64,000 nt of DNA from Amborella trichopoda (GCF_000471905.2 NW_006499809.1:70179-134178), one strand, 5' to 3'. Positions 35,401-47,121 are shown, counted from the stretch's first letter. Made by a program: numbers and translations. Notes: generated by a model from the sequence alone, not told the origin.

Positions 35401-35606
35401 GCACTCATCACTATGCGCTCTCTCTTTTTGCATTTTGACGCGTGCGGCATTACTCCCTCTATTTCACAGTCGGCGATAACACATTTCACTCGCGGCGATG
35501 CGCTCTATACTGCCGCGTGCTCTTATCGCCGCGCAGTCTTCTAGCCTTCTTCCCTCTTTATCTCGCCATGCACTTCAACTGGTCAGGAATAATTTGGGTC
35601 ATCACA
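32406..35606 (-). mobile_element. 5' LTR of element C
   Basis: 3201 bp. On the - strand it begins TGTGATGACCCAAATTATTC and ends GGGTCGTGACA. It aligns throughout with the 3' LTR (11077-14191), including the 52-bp triplicate. It is about 90 bp longer than its partner. Open frames on it (for example 34889-35332) have no counterpart in known proteins. Confidence 0.92.
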
Positions 35607-35611
35607 CATGG
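35607..35611. repeat. Target site duplication of element C, right copy (CATGG)
   Basis: Follows the LTR terminus GTCATCACA and equals 11072-11076. The bases after it (TGCTAAGCCTTTTAACATC) continue the F repeat unit left at 11076. Confidence 0.85.
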
Positions 35612-36010
35612 TGCTAAGCCTTTTAACATCATGTGACCAAGACGTGCACTATGGTTTAAGGTCATATAGCTTTGACTGTGGTTATGCAGTTTAGAGTCAT
35701 GCAACTAGGACCATGTAGTTTAAGGTCGTGCAACTAAACCTCCGCTACAATTTAAGGTCATATAGTTTGAACCACGGTGCTAAGCCTTTTAACATCATTC
35801 CGCCAAGACGTGCACTATGGTTTAAGGTCATATAGCTTGGACCGTGGTTATGCAGTCTAGAGTCATGCAACCAGGACCATGCAGTTTAAGGTCGTGCAAC
35901 CGGACCTTCACTACAGTTTAAGGTCGTATAGTTTGGACCGTGGAGTTTAAAGTCATGCATCTTGACCATGACTATGAAGTTTAGGGTCATGCAGTACGGA
36001 CCATTGTGTG
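35612..36010 (+). repeat. GTTTAAGGTCATGCA tandem array (F, right half)
   Basis: About ten short units in two higher-order units that begin GGTGCTAAGCCTTTTAACAT at 35611 and about 35778. It continues the array cut at 11076. Confidence 0.88.
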
Positions 36011-36774
36011 TGTCACCATGTAGGTGAAGCTCCATGGGGCATAGGTCTGTGGATAAATCTGACTCCCTGGGGATAAAATGGTTAAGGTTATACACAAGCA
36101 AAGAGCTTAGATGGAGATGGTGGCCCGACGAGGGATGGCAAACAAAAGCAGACTTCACTAGGGATTAGAGGGCAAGTATGACTCCCTGGGGTGAAAGATG
36201 AATCCATGGAGCATAGGTTTATGGAAGGTAACCTCACTCCCTGTGAATAAGATAGCTTGGTGCGAGACTGACCCACTAGGGATTGAAGGGGTAAGCATGA
36301 CCTTTGGTATACATCTAACTCCACTGGGGATGATGGGCTACGGCACTGGTGTAACTCCTATTGGGGATGATGGTAGAACACTCACAGCGGTGACTAGATT
36401 CAGACATGCACGACACTAGCATGGAGTCTCTAGTTGCACGGATGACATTGAGCAGTCGTTGGCGCACGATGTTGGTACGCGTGGTGTTAGTCATAAGCGA
36501 CGTTTGTCAGGGAGTTTAACACGCGACATTAATCACGATGTTTCACACACATTATTAGCTGCGAGCGGCATTGGTCTAAGTTTGGGCCTCAGGCTTGGGT
36601 CCAGCCTGGCCCTGATTCATTGCCGTTTTGATGCTCGAGGTTGCACTAATGGTGGTAAGCCTCTGTTCGGGTCTTGGGTCTGAGCATGATCCAATTCGGC
36701 CCTTTACCGTTTAGCCTTTAGGGACCTGTCTTGTATTTTTTGCTTTGTGAGGGTCACTTCGAGGAAGCTTCTTC

Positions 36775-36824
36775 TAAATAAGGGGGTAAAACCCCTTTTT
36801 TTACCGTTTTATCGAAGGTAAAAA
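36775..36824 (+). promoter_or_regulatory. Antisense promoter module of element F (degenerate box, two hairpins)
   Basis: TAAATAAG (36775-36782) stands where E and J have TATAAAAG. Then come AAGGGG/CCCCTT (36780-36785 with 36792-36797) and TTTTTACC/GGTAAAAA (36798-36805 with 36817-36824, 11-base loop). Loop sequences differ from E and J while the stems are kept. No long GA tract follows here, only GAGTTAGAGAGC. Confidence 0.5.
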
Positions 36825-36839
36825 TGACTAAGGGTTTTA

Positions 36840-37425
36840 ACAGTAAGAGTTAGAGAGCTCCCGACGAGAATTCTAGCAAGAACACAAAGCTTACAGGCAA
36901 GAGCTTGCCCGCAAGCACGCCATCTAGAAAGAACCAGCAGAGTTGTGCAGGGGTCTTCACAGGGGTCACTGCTGCTAGAGTTGAAAAACAGGCAGTGCGA
37001 GCAAAATAGGGAGTTGGTTGGAGTCTGTAGAGATTTCGACAGTGGTTTTGAGAGTACTAGAGAAGAGGAAAGGGATCCAAGTTGCCGCTGGGAGTAGCCG
37101 GGGAACTTTCGATGGTTTTCGGGAGTTTTCTAGTGGTTTTCCACCGTCGGGAAGAAGAGGGGAAGGTCTGCTAGTGAGTTTTCTGGTGAGTGGTTGCCAG
37201 TGAGTAGCCAGAAGGTCGTAGGGGAATGAACAATCATTGGCAGTGAACGGTCATTGAGAGGTGAACGGCTGCCAATCCACATGTGCGAGGATGTGCGTCA
37301 GACCACATCGTGGCTGCGGTTGTTAGGCGGAACTCTTGGGGCTCGAGGTGACACGTGTGCAGTCTGTGGCATGTGCCGGAGATATGAGCGACGCTGCTTC
37401 AAAAATCACAAGCGGTGATAGTCTT
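36840..37425 (+). other. Leader of the antisense unit in F
   Basis: It corresponds to 49568-50165 in J and 2550-2150 (- strand) in E: words such as TTTTCGGGAGTTTTC, GGTGGTTTTCCAC and CACATCGTG...TGTTAGGCGG are shared. A short frame (37018-37203) is open but unlike anything known. I treat it as a 5' untranslated leader. Confidence 0.5.
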
Positions 37426-37640
37426 GAAGACACGGTCGGCATTGGGCTTTGAGAACACAGCCAGTGTTGGGCCTTGGAAAACATAGTTGGCGTTAGGCTT
37501 TCAAAACGCACCCTACGTTAGCCTTCAATAAGCACAACTAGTGTTGGGCCTTGGCAAACATAGCCAGTGTTAGGCTTTCAAAACGAACCCGACGTTAGCC
37601 TTTAGCAAGCACAACTGACTTTAGGCCTTATTTGACGTAA
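37425..37640. repeat. CAGTGTTGGGC / CCGACGTTAG tandem repeat (F)
   Basis: About six units of ~35 bp, such as ACACAGCCAGTGTTGGGCCT and ACATAGTTGGCGTTAGGC. Related to the K array at 21590-21985 and to the A1 LTR minisatellite, decayed mainly at CG sites. Confidence 0.8.
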
Positions 37641-37773
37641 GCGGCGTTAGTCATGCATGACGCTAGTCAGTGCCTTTCACGCGCAGTGATAGCCTTGTGG
37701 CTTGGTGATTTTCGCTCAGCAGTGAGTGCTTAAAGTAGGTCTAATGTTCGGGCCTTTAAACTGAATCCCTGAC

Positions 37774-39440
37774 ATGAAGAACCTTCCAAATGGACGAGAG
37801 CTTGACACTAGTGAATTTGCTAGTGAGTGTCTAGTCCAAGGTGAACCCATTTGGTTGACGGCCCCAATATGCAAACCAGAGTGGCCCCTTAGTGTTGCTT
37901 TTATTACCGACCCAGATCGATTTGAGGTCTGGGAGGATAATGGTGGGAATGTCAGTGTTGAAGAAGGGATGGCTCTTCTTCATTGCATTCACCGGAACGA
38001 GGCTTCTGGTGCAAACTTTCCCACTCTATGAAAGAGGATGGTGAAGACCAAGGGGCTGATATGGTCTTATACTGGTCTTAGAGTATAGGGGGAGCACCAG
38101 TACTTGAAGGGGTACTCCTCCTAGACAATCCAAGTGCTGGGGTCACACAGAAGCATTCTTGAGTGTGCTTCTTTGCTAACAGCAGTTCAGTGCTCAGCCA
38201 GCTAATATGATCGGTACTCCAACACCGTTAAGGTATCGCTGGAAACCTGGAGTCATGTTAGTAACACATGGCTCCTTGGGCATGGGGAGGTCGGAATCTC
38301 CTTACTGGATCTTCACTTCATCGGTGGCCTTCCACTGATTGGAGAAATGCATGATGAGTTCGTGCCTTAGAACTCCGTCATCTTTAGTAATGCTCGCCTA
38401 GGAGAAGAAGAACTGCCTGCTAGTCTTCGAAAAATATTTGAGACTTACCAACTGCTTTATTCAAAGGCTAGCAATGATCGGTGACCTTCACCGAATGGGT
38501 GAAATGCGTTTTACGGGGATTACCTCAAGGATGGTGGTCTAGGTGCTTCAAGAAGGAAGGGAAAGGAAGTTATGAAGGGGATGCCTCCAATGCACCAACC
38601 CAAGACTAGTGATGATTGCGTCTTCTTGGCCACATATTTGGCCCTGTTTCTATGCAAGTTCGCTATTCTTGGAGGGGCAGATGAAATCCTTTCAGGCGGA
38701 TTCTACGTGGCTTGCAACATGGCAAGGGGGCACCAGTACGCCCATATACAACCAGTTCTATGCACTATCTATAATGGACTAGGAACCATCTCTAGAGGGA
38801 AAGCCTATAAAGGCAAAGAGGGGTGCAATGACCTTGTTGGAGGCGAAGCCTTCCCAGGGGACTTCAAGACACCATTCCCCATCCATTATGTATACGGGTG
38901 TTTAGGAACTTATTTCCTTGCCACTTATGTTAGAAGTCCTGGCACAGGGGAGAAGATATGCCCCTTCTTGATGATGATTGCTGGGCAGAAGACTATCTTT
39001 CACAGCCCGGGGAAGGCTCGTAACTTGTTTGGAAATGAGTTCTCCAGCATGCGTTGGGGTCTCCTTTCCAGTTGGAGGCTTTACTGACTGCACCTTCAAT
39101 GATGAACTGGGCAAGGAGTTGGATGGTGCTCCCGCAACCATCAAGGAGCTCATGTTTATTTTAAGCGTCAGAGGCGGGGTTTTGGCCTAAAGCACCCCAC
39201 GCAATGCAAAACTCGAAGGGTACTTCCCCCATCAGTTTGCTCGCCAACATGGGCTTGATCAGGGTTGTCCCTTTTCTGTATTCTTTGAAAAATGCCATGG
39301 CAGAGTGAACACTGGCAGGAAAGAAGAGCTAAGGACTTTGCGTGATTCATGGTTGCCATAGCATATCGGTACCGCATGATCCACATGTTCAAAAGTGACT
39401 GAGGTCAGCAAGTATGTGGTACCACATTTTGACAGAAGGA
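37774..39440 (+). pseudogene. Antisense ORF of F, plant-mobile-domain-like
   Basis: On + and opposite to pol sense. It opens MKNLPNGRELDTSEFA, then PLSVAFITDPDRFEVWEDNG, ISLLDLHFIGGLPLIGEM (about 38300), DDCVFLATYLALFLCKF (about 38615), ADEILSGGFYVACNMARGH, PVLCTIYNGLGTISRGKAYK, and near 39230 HQFARQHGLDQGCPF. It is the longest copy in the window, collinear with K (22049-23148). The order resembles PMD proteins (PF10536 type). Function in the element is unknown; PMD proteins of the host take part in gene silencing. Several breaks. Confidence 0.65.
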
Positions 39441-39467
39441 CCCGAGTGCCTGAGTCTTAAGCATGCT

Positions 39468-42020
39468 TGTCCCCCTAACCCCTACCGTCCCCTACTGGAG
39501 GGCGGCAGAGTGTGGGATCGCAACCAGAGGTTGCGTACGTCACTCAGGTGGGAGTGGCATCAACACGTGTTTAGAGTGCGGAATCAAAGCAAACCATGAG
39601 AAATAAATAAAAAATCATCCATCAAACACTGAAAACTGAAAAAATTAAAACCATTAAGCGTTCATTCAACTCCAAAAGTCTTTACAATATAGTTGAAGGA
39701 TTACAAGATTGACATTATAATACATCGCATCAAAACAACACAGTAGCCTCACCACCAGACACCTACTATGCAGAAGAGACCCTAACAGATCTGAAACTTT
39801 CAGCACCTGCAGCCACCACTCTGCAGCTCGACTCCCACAGTGTCCGTCACCCTCCCTCCTACGGTTCGACAGGCCGTCACCTTGTGAGGCATCAAATAAG
39901 ATCTCATATCTCATATTATGGATCATAGAGAGCGACCCTCTTTTCTCCCCTAGCATGTTCCTGTCATTAGGCACGCTAGGGAATACATCGACATCACTAT
40001 CTCGATGAACCTCGCATCACTACCGATAAGCTCGAGTCCCACCATGTAGCTACCAGTGTTCTCATCATTAAGCTCAGTATCCATTACTAAAGGGATCGAG
40101 TCCCAATGCGTGGTGGTCAGCTCTATCATTAGTATAACAACACAATATCCACTACCAATAAGCTTTAGTCCCACTGTGTAGTGGTCAGCATTTTCATCAA
40201 TAAAACAATACAACACTCACTACCAATGGGCCGAGTCCCAATGCGTAGTGGTTAGCCTTTTCATCAATAAAACAATACAACACCCATTACCAATGGGCTT
40301 GTGTCCCAATGCATAGTGGTTATCATTAAGGCCTCATTTCATTTCATTCATATTAGTTAGTTCATTTTCCTCATGACATACACATCACATTCTCATCACA
40401 ATTAGTATCATAACAGCATGGCAATCATCACGGGGCATTTATTTCATGATTCATAGCATCTCATTCATATGTGAGCATTATCAATGGCCTTTGACCATTA
40501 TCATGAAGCTTCCATCATGAATCAATCGTATCAATATTGCATCGTTTTGCTCTTCACCCAACACTTTGTTAAGTGGCATCATTTACATATTCCCATAGGA
40601 TACACATGACAATTATCATGTGGCATTCACACTCATTACTTGATCAATACATCTGAATGGTTCAATTAATAACTAAGCAAGAAAGTTAGATGTTTCACTT
40701 ATTGAGGAAATCAAACTTTATTCACAAGATCAATGTGAGGCCTCAAATGAGCAATAGTGATGAGTAATGATGTGTCGATGCATTTTCAAATATAATTCAA
40801 CATTTATAGGGAATTTTAAGAATCTCAAAACATGCAACTTTACGTTCATTCACAATCCTTACATTGGTGGCAGATTTGGGGCGCCATTCACCTGGTCGAA
40901 AATGCGGCCCAAACAGGTTCACAGTTGCTGGGAGTTTATCGCAACTATGACAGTGACATATCTCGCATAAGGGACCATATATCATGGTGTAAGAGGCAAA
41001 CTTTAACTAGACCTATACTTCTTTCGTTGAAACTGATTTAGGCACAAGAGGGCACCGTTTGATGAGTGAAAAGCACAGAGCAATTGCCCTAACTTTTGCT
41101 GGAAATTATATGTGTCATCGCCGTGTTACTTGCTTATGAACTAACTTAAGTATCAATGAATAAGCTTGCAAGTTTGGCAAGAAAAAGGGTTCTTTAATTT
41201 CCTTAAAATTTACAATTCATTCTCAACCATTTATTCTACTTTATTTCGTTAATTCTCCATTCATTCTTTTGATTAATGATGTTCCATTAAATTCTAACTA
41301 AGTTGAGGAACATAACACTAAACGCACTTATTTGCTCATGGTGCTCCCCACTCCCTCCACGTAGTCGCCTTCATCCCAGAGGCCTCTTCACGATGATAGC
41401 ACTCCCACAGCTATGGTGCAGGCACGTGCATGACAATGGGTAGAGGGCACTATTTAAAGATGTGGGGTTAGGTGGTGAAGAAAACTGTCGCGGTAGGTGG
41501 TGAAGAAAACTGTAGCGGGCGTTAGCTGCGGGGCACATTTCTGACAAAAGTGGTGCGGTGCTGGCCCTATCAGCCATCGTCCAACACATAACGCGTGTGG
41601 TAATAGCCTTCTTTTACGCTCATGGTGATACTTTGCCTTCCTTGCAATGATAGCTTTCCGCCTTCCTTGCTGCGATAGCCTGCCTCTCTCCCTCTTCTCT
41701 CTATCGCGTCCTTAATCTAGGCGGCAATAAGCTAGCGGCGACGCTCCAGTCGACGATACCTTGTTTCACGCACGACGTTAATCTCCTTTACATGCGGCGA
41801 TGCTTCTTACGCCTTTCGTGCGTGGCGATACTCCTCGCTCGCACGCAACGTTTCCATTCTTCACTCTTACGCACAGCGATCGTTTCCATGCTAGGTTCAA
41901 GCACTCAGATGACATTAACCTTTGCTCTTAGCGCCACTCGTGTGCTTCTGTCTTTCTTGACTCCCTTCTCTTTCTCTACTGCCGTGAGTGGTCTGGTGCA
42001 ATTGAATTGCGGTCCTTACA
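39468..42020 (-). mobile_element. 3' LTR of element G
   Basis: 2553 bp. + strand ends are TGTCCCCCTAACCCCTACC and GCGGTCCTTACA. Its outer ends resemble those of C, while the middle is different: a 75-bp tandem array (39985-40325), an AT-rich central part and a CG-rich section (41590-41960) with GGCGAT words. Short frames in it are not genes. Confidence 0.78.
39985..40325. repeat. ~75-bp tandem repeat, four to five copies, in the LTR of G
   Basis: Units contain CACTACCAATGGGCCGAGTC, then CCAATGCGTAGTGGTTAGC and TTTTCATCAATAAAACAATA. The last two are closest to each other; earlier ones are diverged. Confidence 0.88.
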
Positions 42021-42039
42021 TCATCCCTCTCTTAAAAGG
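42021..42039 (-). promoter_or_regulatory. Polypurine tract of element G
   Basis: On the - strand CCTTTTAAGAGAGGGATGA directly abuts the LTR, the same position as the tract of C at 14192-14208. Confidence 0.75.
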
Positions 42040-43404
42040 GATTTTGTCCCCAAATCATTGATCAAGGAGGTGGGGGGATTTCTCCCTAATTTCATCCTCT
42101 CGTTCCCATGTTGATTAGTCCTTTGAGTGATATTAACATTGCACACGGACTAGAGGAATTTACTTGTTGCGTAATACTTGCACTCTCCGGTCCAATATCC
42201 CGATCGGTTGTTCAACATAGGTTAAGTCTTCCCTGAGCGGAATTGGTTCGTACTCCAAAACATGAGACGGGTTGAGTTGATATTTCCTTAGCAGGGATAC
42301 ATGGAAAACATTATGAAGGTTGGCCAAATCAGGTGGTAGGGCAAGTCGGTATGCCACGCTCCCAATCCTTTTCAAAATCTCAAAAGGCCGAATGAATCAC
42401 GGGCTTAATTTCCCTTTCTTACCAAATCTGTTAATGCCCTTGTTTGGTGATACCTTCAGGAAGACCCGGTCTCCTACCTCACACTCGAGGTCTCTCTTGT
42501 GATTATCGGCACAACTCTTTTGCCAACTTTGGGCTGCCTTAAGCTATTCTTTAATTAAGGAGATCCTTTTAGAGGTTAGCTAAACTAGTTCGGGCCCTAA
42601 TAATTTCCTTTTGCCTACTTCCTCCCAGCAGATGGGCGTCGTAAGATGCCATCTGGATGCTGGCCTGCCAGCTACTGTTGTAAGCAAACTCTATCAGGTA
42701 GATGGTCTTCTCAGCTTCCTCTAAAATTAGTTACACATGCTCTGAACATAAGCTCGGTCCCTAGGGCTGATTGTAGAACTGCCCAAAATCTAGAAGTGAA
42801 CCTAGGGTCTCTGTCTAATACAATACTTATAGGAATCCCATGAAGTTTCACAATTTCTCTGATGTATAGTTGGGCCAACTTATCCAATGTATAGGTCATG
42901 CAAATTGGTAAGAAGTGAGCAGCCTTACTTAGTCAGTCCACCACGACCCAGATACTATCATGCCATGCACTAGATCTTAGTAAACTAGAGATAAAATTCA
43001 TTGCGATGTGTTCCCATTTCTACTCTGGTATGGGCAGGGGCTATAATAATCCGGCAGGTTTCTGATGTTCGGCCTCACTTGTTAGCACGTTAGACATTTA
43101 GACACAAATTGCACCACGTCTCGCTTCATGTTGTTCCACTAGAATGCTCTTTTCATGTCCTGGTACATCTTCGTACCCTCAGGATATATCGTGTAACGAG
43201 AGTGGTGTGCTTCCTTCAGAATGGCCCTTTTTACACCTTCATCATTGGGAACACATACTCGGCCCTTAAACCTTAACAGTTCATCATCGCCTACAGAAAA
43301 ATCCTCTTTCCCTTTTTATTCTTGGAAGATTTTCATCAGGTGGGGATCTTCTTTCTGAGCCGCTCGGACTTATTAGAAGAGTTGGGGCTCCACCCTTAGA
43401 CATG
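42040..43404 (-). pseudogene. Chromovirus G pol remnant: integrase
   Basis: On the - strand in order: an integrase zinc-finger region around 43100-43260 (EAHHSRYTI, FWWNNMKR-like), TYTLDKLAQLYIREIVKLHG and SIVLDRDPRFTSRFWAVLQS (catalytic core, 42899-42715), then VAYRLALPPDLANLHNVFHV and SLLRKYQLNPSHVLEYEPI (42350-42260) and LDRRVQVLRNK. These are Tekay/Del motifs. It is a broken fossil. Confidence 0.85.
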
Positions 43405-43408
43405 ACAA

Positions 43409-46210
43409 TGGTTAGGCGCCTCGATTTTTCCCTCAAGATCTAGATGTTCAGGCAGCATGTATTTCGGGTATCTAGTGAACTCGAGATTTGAGATCACTCT
43501 CTCGGAACCTTTCTCAAGAGTAAGGGCAGGTGTACCAACCGATGAGAGAGGAATTTAAGGTGGGTTCGGGACTTACTCGGGCTGGCTCGTGTGGGCACCC
43601 TCTTAGATCACTTCGAAAATCCCCTCAGCGGCTTTAGCTGGTTCGAAATCGCCTCCCTTAACCTGTAATCTCCTTGTTTTTCTGCACAATATGTCTATGG
43701 TTAATTTGCAAGACAAGTGGGTCAAAGAGACCCACCCTTGTCTTAGAGCAATGCACACTCGTACGGCTAAGAATGTGAGAGGTTAGGATGATGGAGTGGA
43801 AGTTTCGAGCAAAGGTCGAAAAGAGAAGAAAACTTGATGAAGGGACGAGACTAGCTTGATGACTGGACAATGACTGACTCAGAGCGGTAGCAAGACGGGC
43901 ATGGTACTTAGGATCAGCACGACAACAAGACTACTCAAAATCGAGGCAGATGTGGCAGTGCTAAGCTATGTCAACCCTCAATCAAGTTAGAAGAGGAGAG
44001 AATGAAGAGGAGGCATGAGACGACGGAGAGATAGGGACCTGACGGCACCAGGCATCGCCACCACGACCATGGAGTAGCAGTGTCATGGCCCTTGGATGGT
44101 GCTAAACACTCATGCTCGTGGCATGAGGGGATTCAGGGAACTACGAATGGTGCTAGGCATTGCCTTTGGCAGCATAAAAAGGTAGTGCACCCCTACACGG
44201 GCGGCGATAGCCTCTCTTGAAGTGCACAATAATATCCATTTGCAAAGCAGAACGATAATTCTCATGAGGTGCATGACGGTAGGCATGAGATGCAGGGGGA
44301 GAGGTGATGAGCACTAAATGCACAAAGGAGGGTCGCGGATTGCGATAGGCACCGCGCATGCGAAGAAAGCTCACAGGCAGAGATAGACATTGCTGAGACC
44401 TCTTGCGGGTGGTGATAGGCATCGCTGTCTGCGATAGAAAAGTGACGAGGGAAGACCCTTACGGGCGGCAATGAGTTTTGCCATCTACGCTCTTCACTGA
44501 GGTGTCAAGGACGAGTCTACGAAGGGCGATGGGCAGCGCCGTCTGCAAGCCTCGCTGAGGGGTAGAGATGGACGAACAGAAGGACAAGGAGGCTTGTGCA
44601 TGGTGCTGCCATCGCCATGCGCGACCTATGAGACCACAGGAGAGGCATGCACAACACTGCCACTGTCGTGCATGACCTCTGAGGGGAGCTCAGATGGAGA
44701 AGAGGAAGAAGAAGGACAGGATGAGGGAGAAGAAGAAAAGAAAAAGAAGAGAAATAAGGTTTACCTTGAGCCTAGGGGTACCCATCCAAAAGTTTCTCTC
44801 ACATTACTCTCTCTCTCCAAAATTGACCCAATAATGAGAAGAAAGAGAAACTTTATTCAGTAGAAACTCTCTTCATGTATTCTTCGTGTGTGTGTATTAC
44901 GTCCCTGCGTACAATGACGGTACGTGATATATATAGACTTTGCCCCAAACATGGGTGGATAATCAAAATTAACCTTAATTGTTGAGAATTAAGATTAAAT
45001 TGAATTAAAATAAATTATAAAATAGGGTTCTAAATGACAGATTTGCGCCTTCCTAACAATTTATGAAATTCCAAAACAGTTCCTGTGTAGCCTTAAAATG
45101 TGCATGATTTTTCACAAATGATCCGGGGTCGTTCTGATGCCCGGTTGATCGAAAGATAATTATTTACTTATAGGGCTTGACATGGCGATCGATTTGATAC
45201 CAGCTTTGTGCCATGGATTGTGTTTTTTGGGCACGATCATGTGACTTGAATTTTAGTTCAATCTTGAAATTTTTGATTGATATTGTGCTCGTTTCTTAAT
45301 GTTTTTCGGTGATTTCTTCACTGGATCACATTGAGCATGCCATTACGATCATGGGGCAACAAACGCAGCTCGATTCTGTGCCCAAACAAAGATTTTGCAA
45401 CTTTGGAGTTTTGGTCAGAATCTGGAATTCCGGCGACGGAATTTGTAGTTGCTTCATTGGCTTTGTGTGCAGAATTCGATCGTTCATCATGTACAAGGTT
45501 TGGGTCGGTGATAGCTTGAGACCTTACACACGCGATGGAATTGGTCTCATGTTGATCGGGCCCACGAGCGTCGTGATTTGGCTGCTCGAGCGAGGCACGA
45601 CGCTGCTGATTATCCTACACTTTCTTCACGGATCAATAACTTCTCTGTAGCTTTTCTTCACGCTCAGAAGTCGTCACGAGATGTGACACATATCGAAACA
45701 CTCTTCTTGATGAGATAAATACACTCACAAAATTTCTGTTTGATCTGACCTCGAATGAGTGAGATATAAGCGTCAAAATTCACTGGTTGTGACTATCCCT
45801 TTAATGGTGTTGAGTTTCAAGGCAGTCGCACGGGAATAGAGTGCGGCTCCTCCTGTTTCGTTCTTTTGCCTATAACATTTTCTTGAGATATCCGTTCCAA
45901 TTGAAATTTGACCCCTAAGGGTTTTCAATCGTGCTGGATCCAATGGTGATAATCCTATAGTAAATTGAGACACCAAAAATGTAGCTCTAGTTATAGGATC
46001 TATTTCAGGGTGCTAGAGGCAAACTCTGCTAGAATTGTTTCTCAGTTTGTACTACCTTAGACATGTCAAAATGTGATGAAACTTGGTAGGAGACTTTTAA
46101 GAGATCTCATGAAGATCTTGGCCAGTTCTGGGGAGACTGTGGAGATTTCTATTGTTTACTAGGCGTTTATTAAGCGGGGGCCCCATGATGATGAAAAATA
46201 TCTTCCAACA
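43409..46210 (-). mobile_element. 3' LTR of element J (Tat A2)
   Basis: 2802 bp. On the - strand it begins TGTTGGAAGATATTTTTCAT and ends CGAGGCGCCTAACCA, matching E's LTR at both ends. It has a TATATATA box (44927-44935), a purine tract (44700-44760) and a CG-rich central part (44040-44680) with GGCGATAG words. It also aligns with 60437-62905. Confidence 0.87.
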
Positions 46211-46232
46211 ACATGCCCCACCGAATGTTGTG
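46211..46232 (-). promoter_or_regulatory. Polypurine-tract-like site before the 3' LTR of J
   Basis: On the - strand ACATTCGGTGGGGCATGT directly abuts the LTR. Nearly the same in E and K. Confidence 0.55.
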
Positions 46233-46239
46233 CTTCGAG

Positions 46240-46790
46240 AGAATCGAGAACTGCAATCATTCAGGGAGTTTGAGGGACCCTATCGAACTCCTCACCCTCG
46301 AAGGACTATCTACGATTCTGAAGCTTGAGGCCTTTGTAGGGACCTCCTTAGATGAAATCAGACCTTTCTAAAGGCCAATTGCTATGAACCTTTGGTTGGC
46401 ATTGTTCGCTACTACACTAGGTTTGCTTTTGATGTTCAGGGTATCTCTGTAGGTCCCGTCTAGCGGGGTTCAGTCGGGGGCTTTTGACCTGCCTGAAAGT
46501 CTGGGCCCTTGTTGGGCAGGGGATTTTGGCAAGGAATACCCTGAAGTCTCTGGCAGGTTAAATTCTGTCTTCATCAGTTTCTTGCCTTCGTGATGGTCTT
46601 TAACATTCCATAGGGATCTTTTGGTCATCGTCCTCACCCTCAAGGACTCTTATTGTTGTTGATGTTGAAATGTGGGAGATCTTATGTGGCTCTCACTCCC
46701 TAATGAGCCTATTTGTGTTGTGACTAAATGTTGGCATTTGAGGATTTTGGGTAGACCTCATTAGCCAAGCTTGTGATTGTTCGGAAATTG
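46240..46790 (-). other. J 3' UTR next to the LTR: single copies of blocks amplified in E
   Basis: It holds about one copy of the 333-bp block (46260-46640) and one of the 46-bp block (46665-46710), both in opposite orientation to E. No gene is seen. Confidence 0.75.
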
Positions 46791-46791
46791 A

Positions 46792-47121
46792 GTGTTGGCT
46801 GAGGCGGCGGTAGTGCATCAACCTATTTTGTCGATCCAAGCACCCTTTCATGGGTTTTCACTTGAACATGGGAAGTGGCATCGTAAAGATGGTTTCACCA
46901 ACTTCTATTATTTTTGGGGCTCTTTTACCCATGACTTCACGGTCATGTCCACCCTTTTCATCCGTTTTTGCTCACGTTGCCCTTTTAACGTTTTCACCGT
47001 GCCTGGGTTTTGTTTTCCACATAACTCTTTTACTCATGTTGTTGTGACCATGCCCGTCCGTCATTTTTACTCATGGCATTCCGTTGTACATGTGTACACC
47101 ATGCCCATTTTTTTTGTTTGA
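46792..47121 (+). other. Conserved 3' UTR segment with shared open frame (J copy)
   Basis: The + frame reads APFHGFSLEHGKWHRKDGF, GSFTHDFTVMSTLFIRF, FNVFTVPGFCFP and VTMPVRHFYSWHSVV. The E copy (5378-5683, - strand) is about two-thirds identical in protein and roughly 88% in DNA. F (9988-10437) also keeps a frame here. No known family. Could be coding or a DNA element with TTTACTCATGG repeats. Confidence 0.4.

Larger units (their letters stand above)
11077..35606 (-). mobile_element. Element C: Tekay/Del-like chromovirus with both LTRs, carrying a nested Tat element
   Basis: The outer ends are two full-length LTRs of the same family in the same orientation, flanked by CATGG. On the - strand the order is 5' LTR (35606-32406), primer site, gag, protease, RT, RNase H, integrase, a foreign block (about 15016-28801), integrase tail with chromodomain-like end, polypurine tract, 3' LTR (14191-11077). 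That is the Tekay/Del order. The coding part has many breaks. LTR divergence by eye runs from about 3% in the best stretch to over 10% near the ends, suggesting a few million years at grass rates, more in slow-evolving plants. Confidence 0.88.
35607..39467 (-). mobile_element. Element F, right part: Tat 3' UTR with antisense promoter and ORF
   Basis: This continues 9766-11076 across the C insertion. Parts in + order are the GTTTAAGGTCATGCA array, CTCCCTGGGGAT units (36010-36400), the antisense promoter module, a leader (36840-37770), a CAGCCGGCGCT array and an antisense plant-mobile-domain-like ORF. It ends where the LTR of G begins at 39468. The gag and pol of F are not seen. Several breaks. 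Confidence 0.75.
39468..43408 (-). mobile_element. Element G: Tekay/Del-like chromovirus, 3' part
   Basis: An LTR (39468-42020), a polypurine tract and an integrase remnant are visible on the - strand. The family is related to C (LTR start region shares GGAGGGCGGCAGAGTGTGGG-like words) but is a distinct branch. Tat element J interrupts it at 43409. The rest is not seen in the window. Several breaks. Confidence 0.8.

Noticed and set aside
45309-45650. 113-residue + frame in the 3' LTR of J
   Set aside because: It lies in the outer LTR part that is conserved in all Tat LTRs here, while the frame is not kept in the others.
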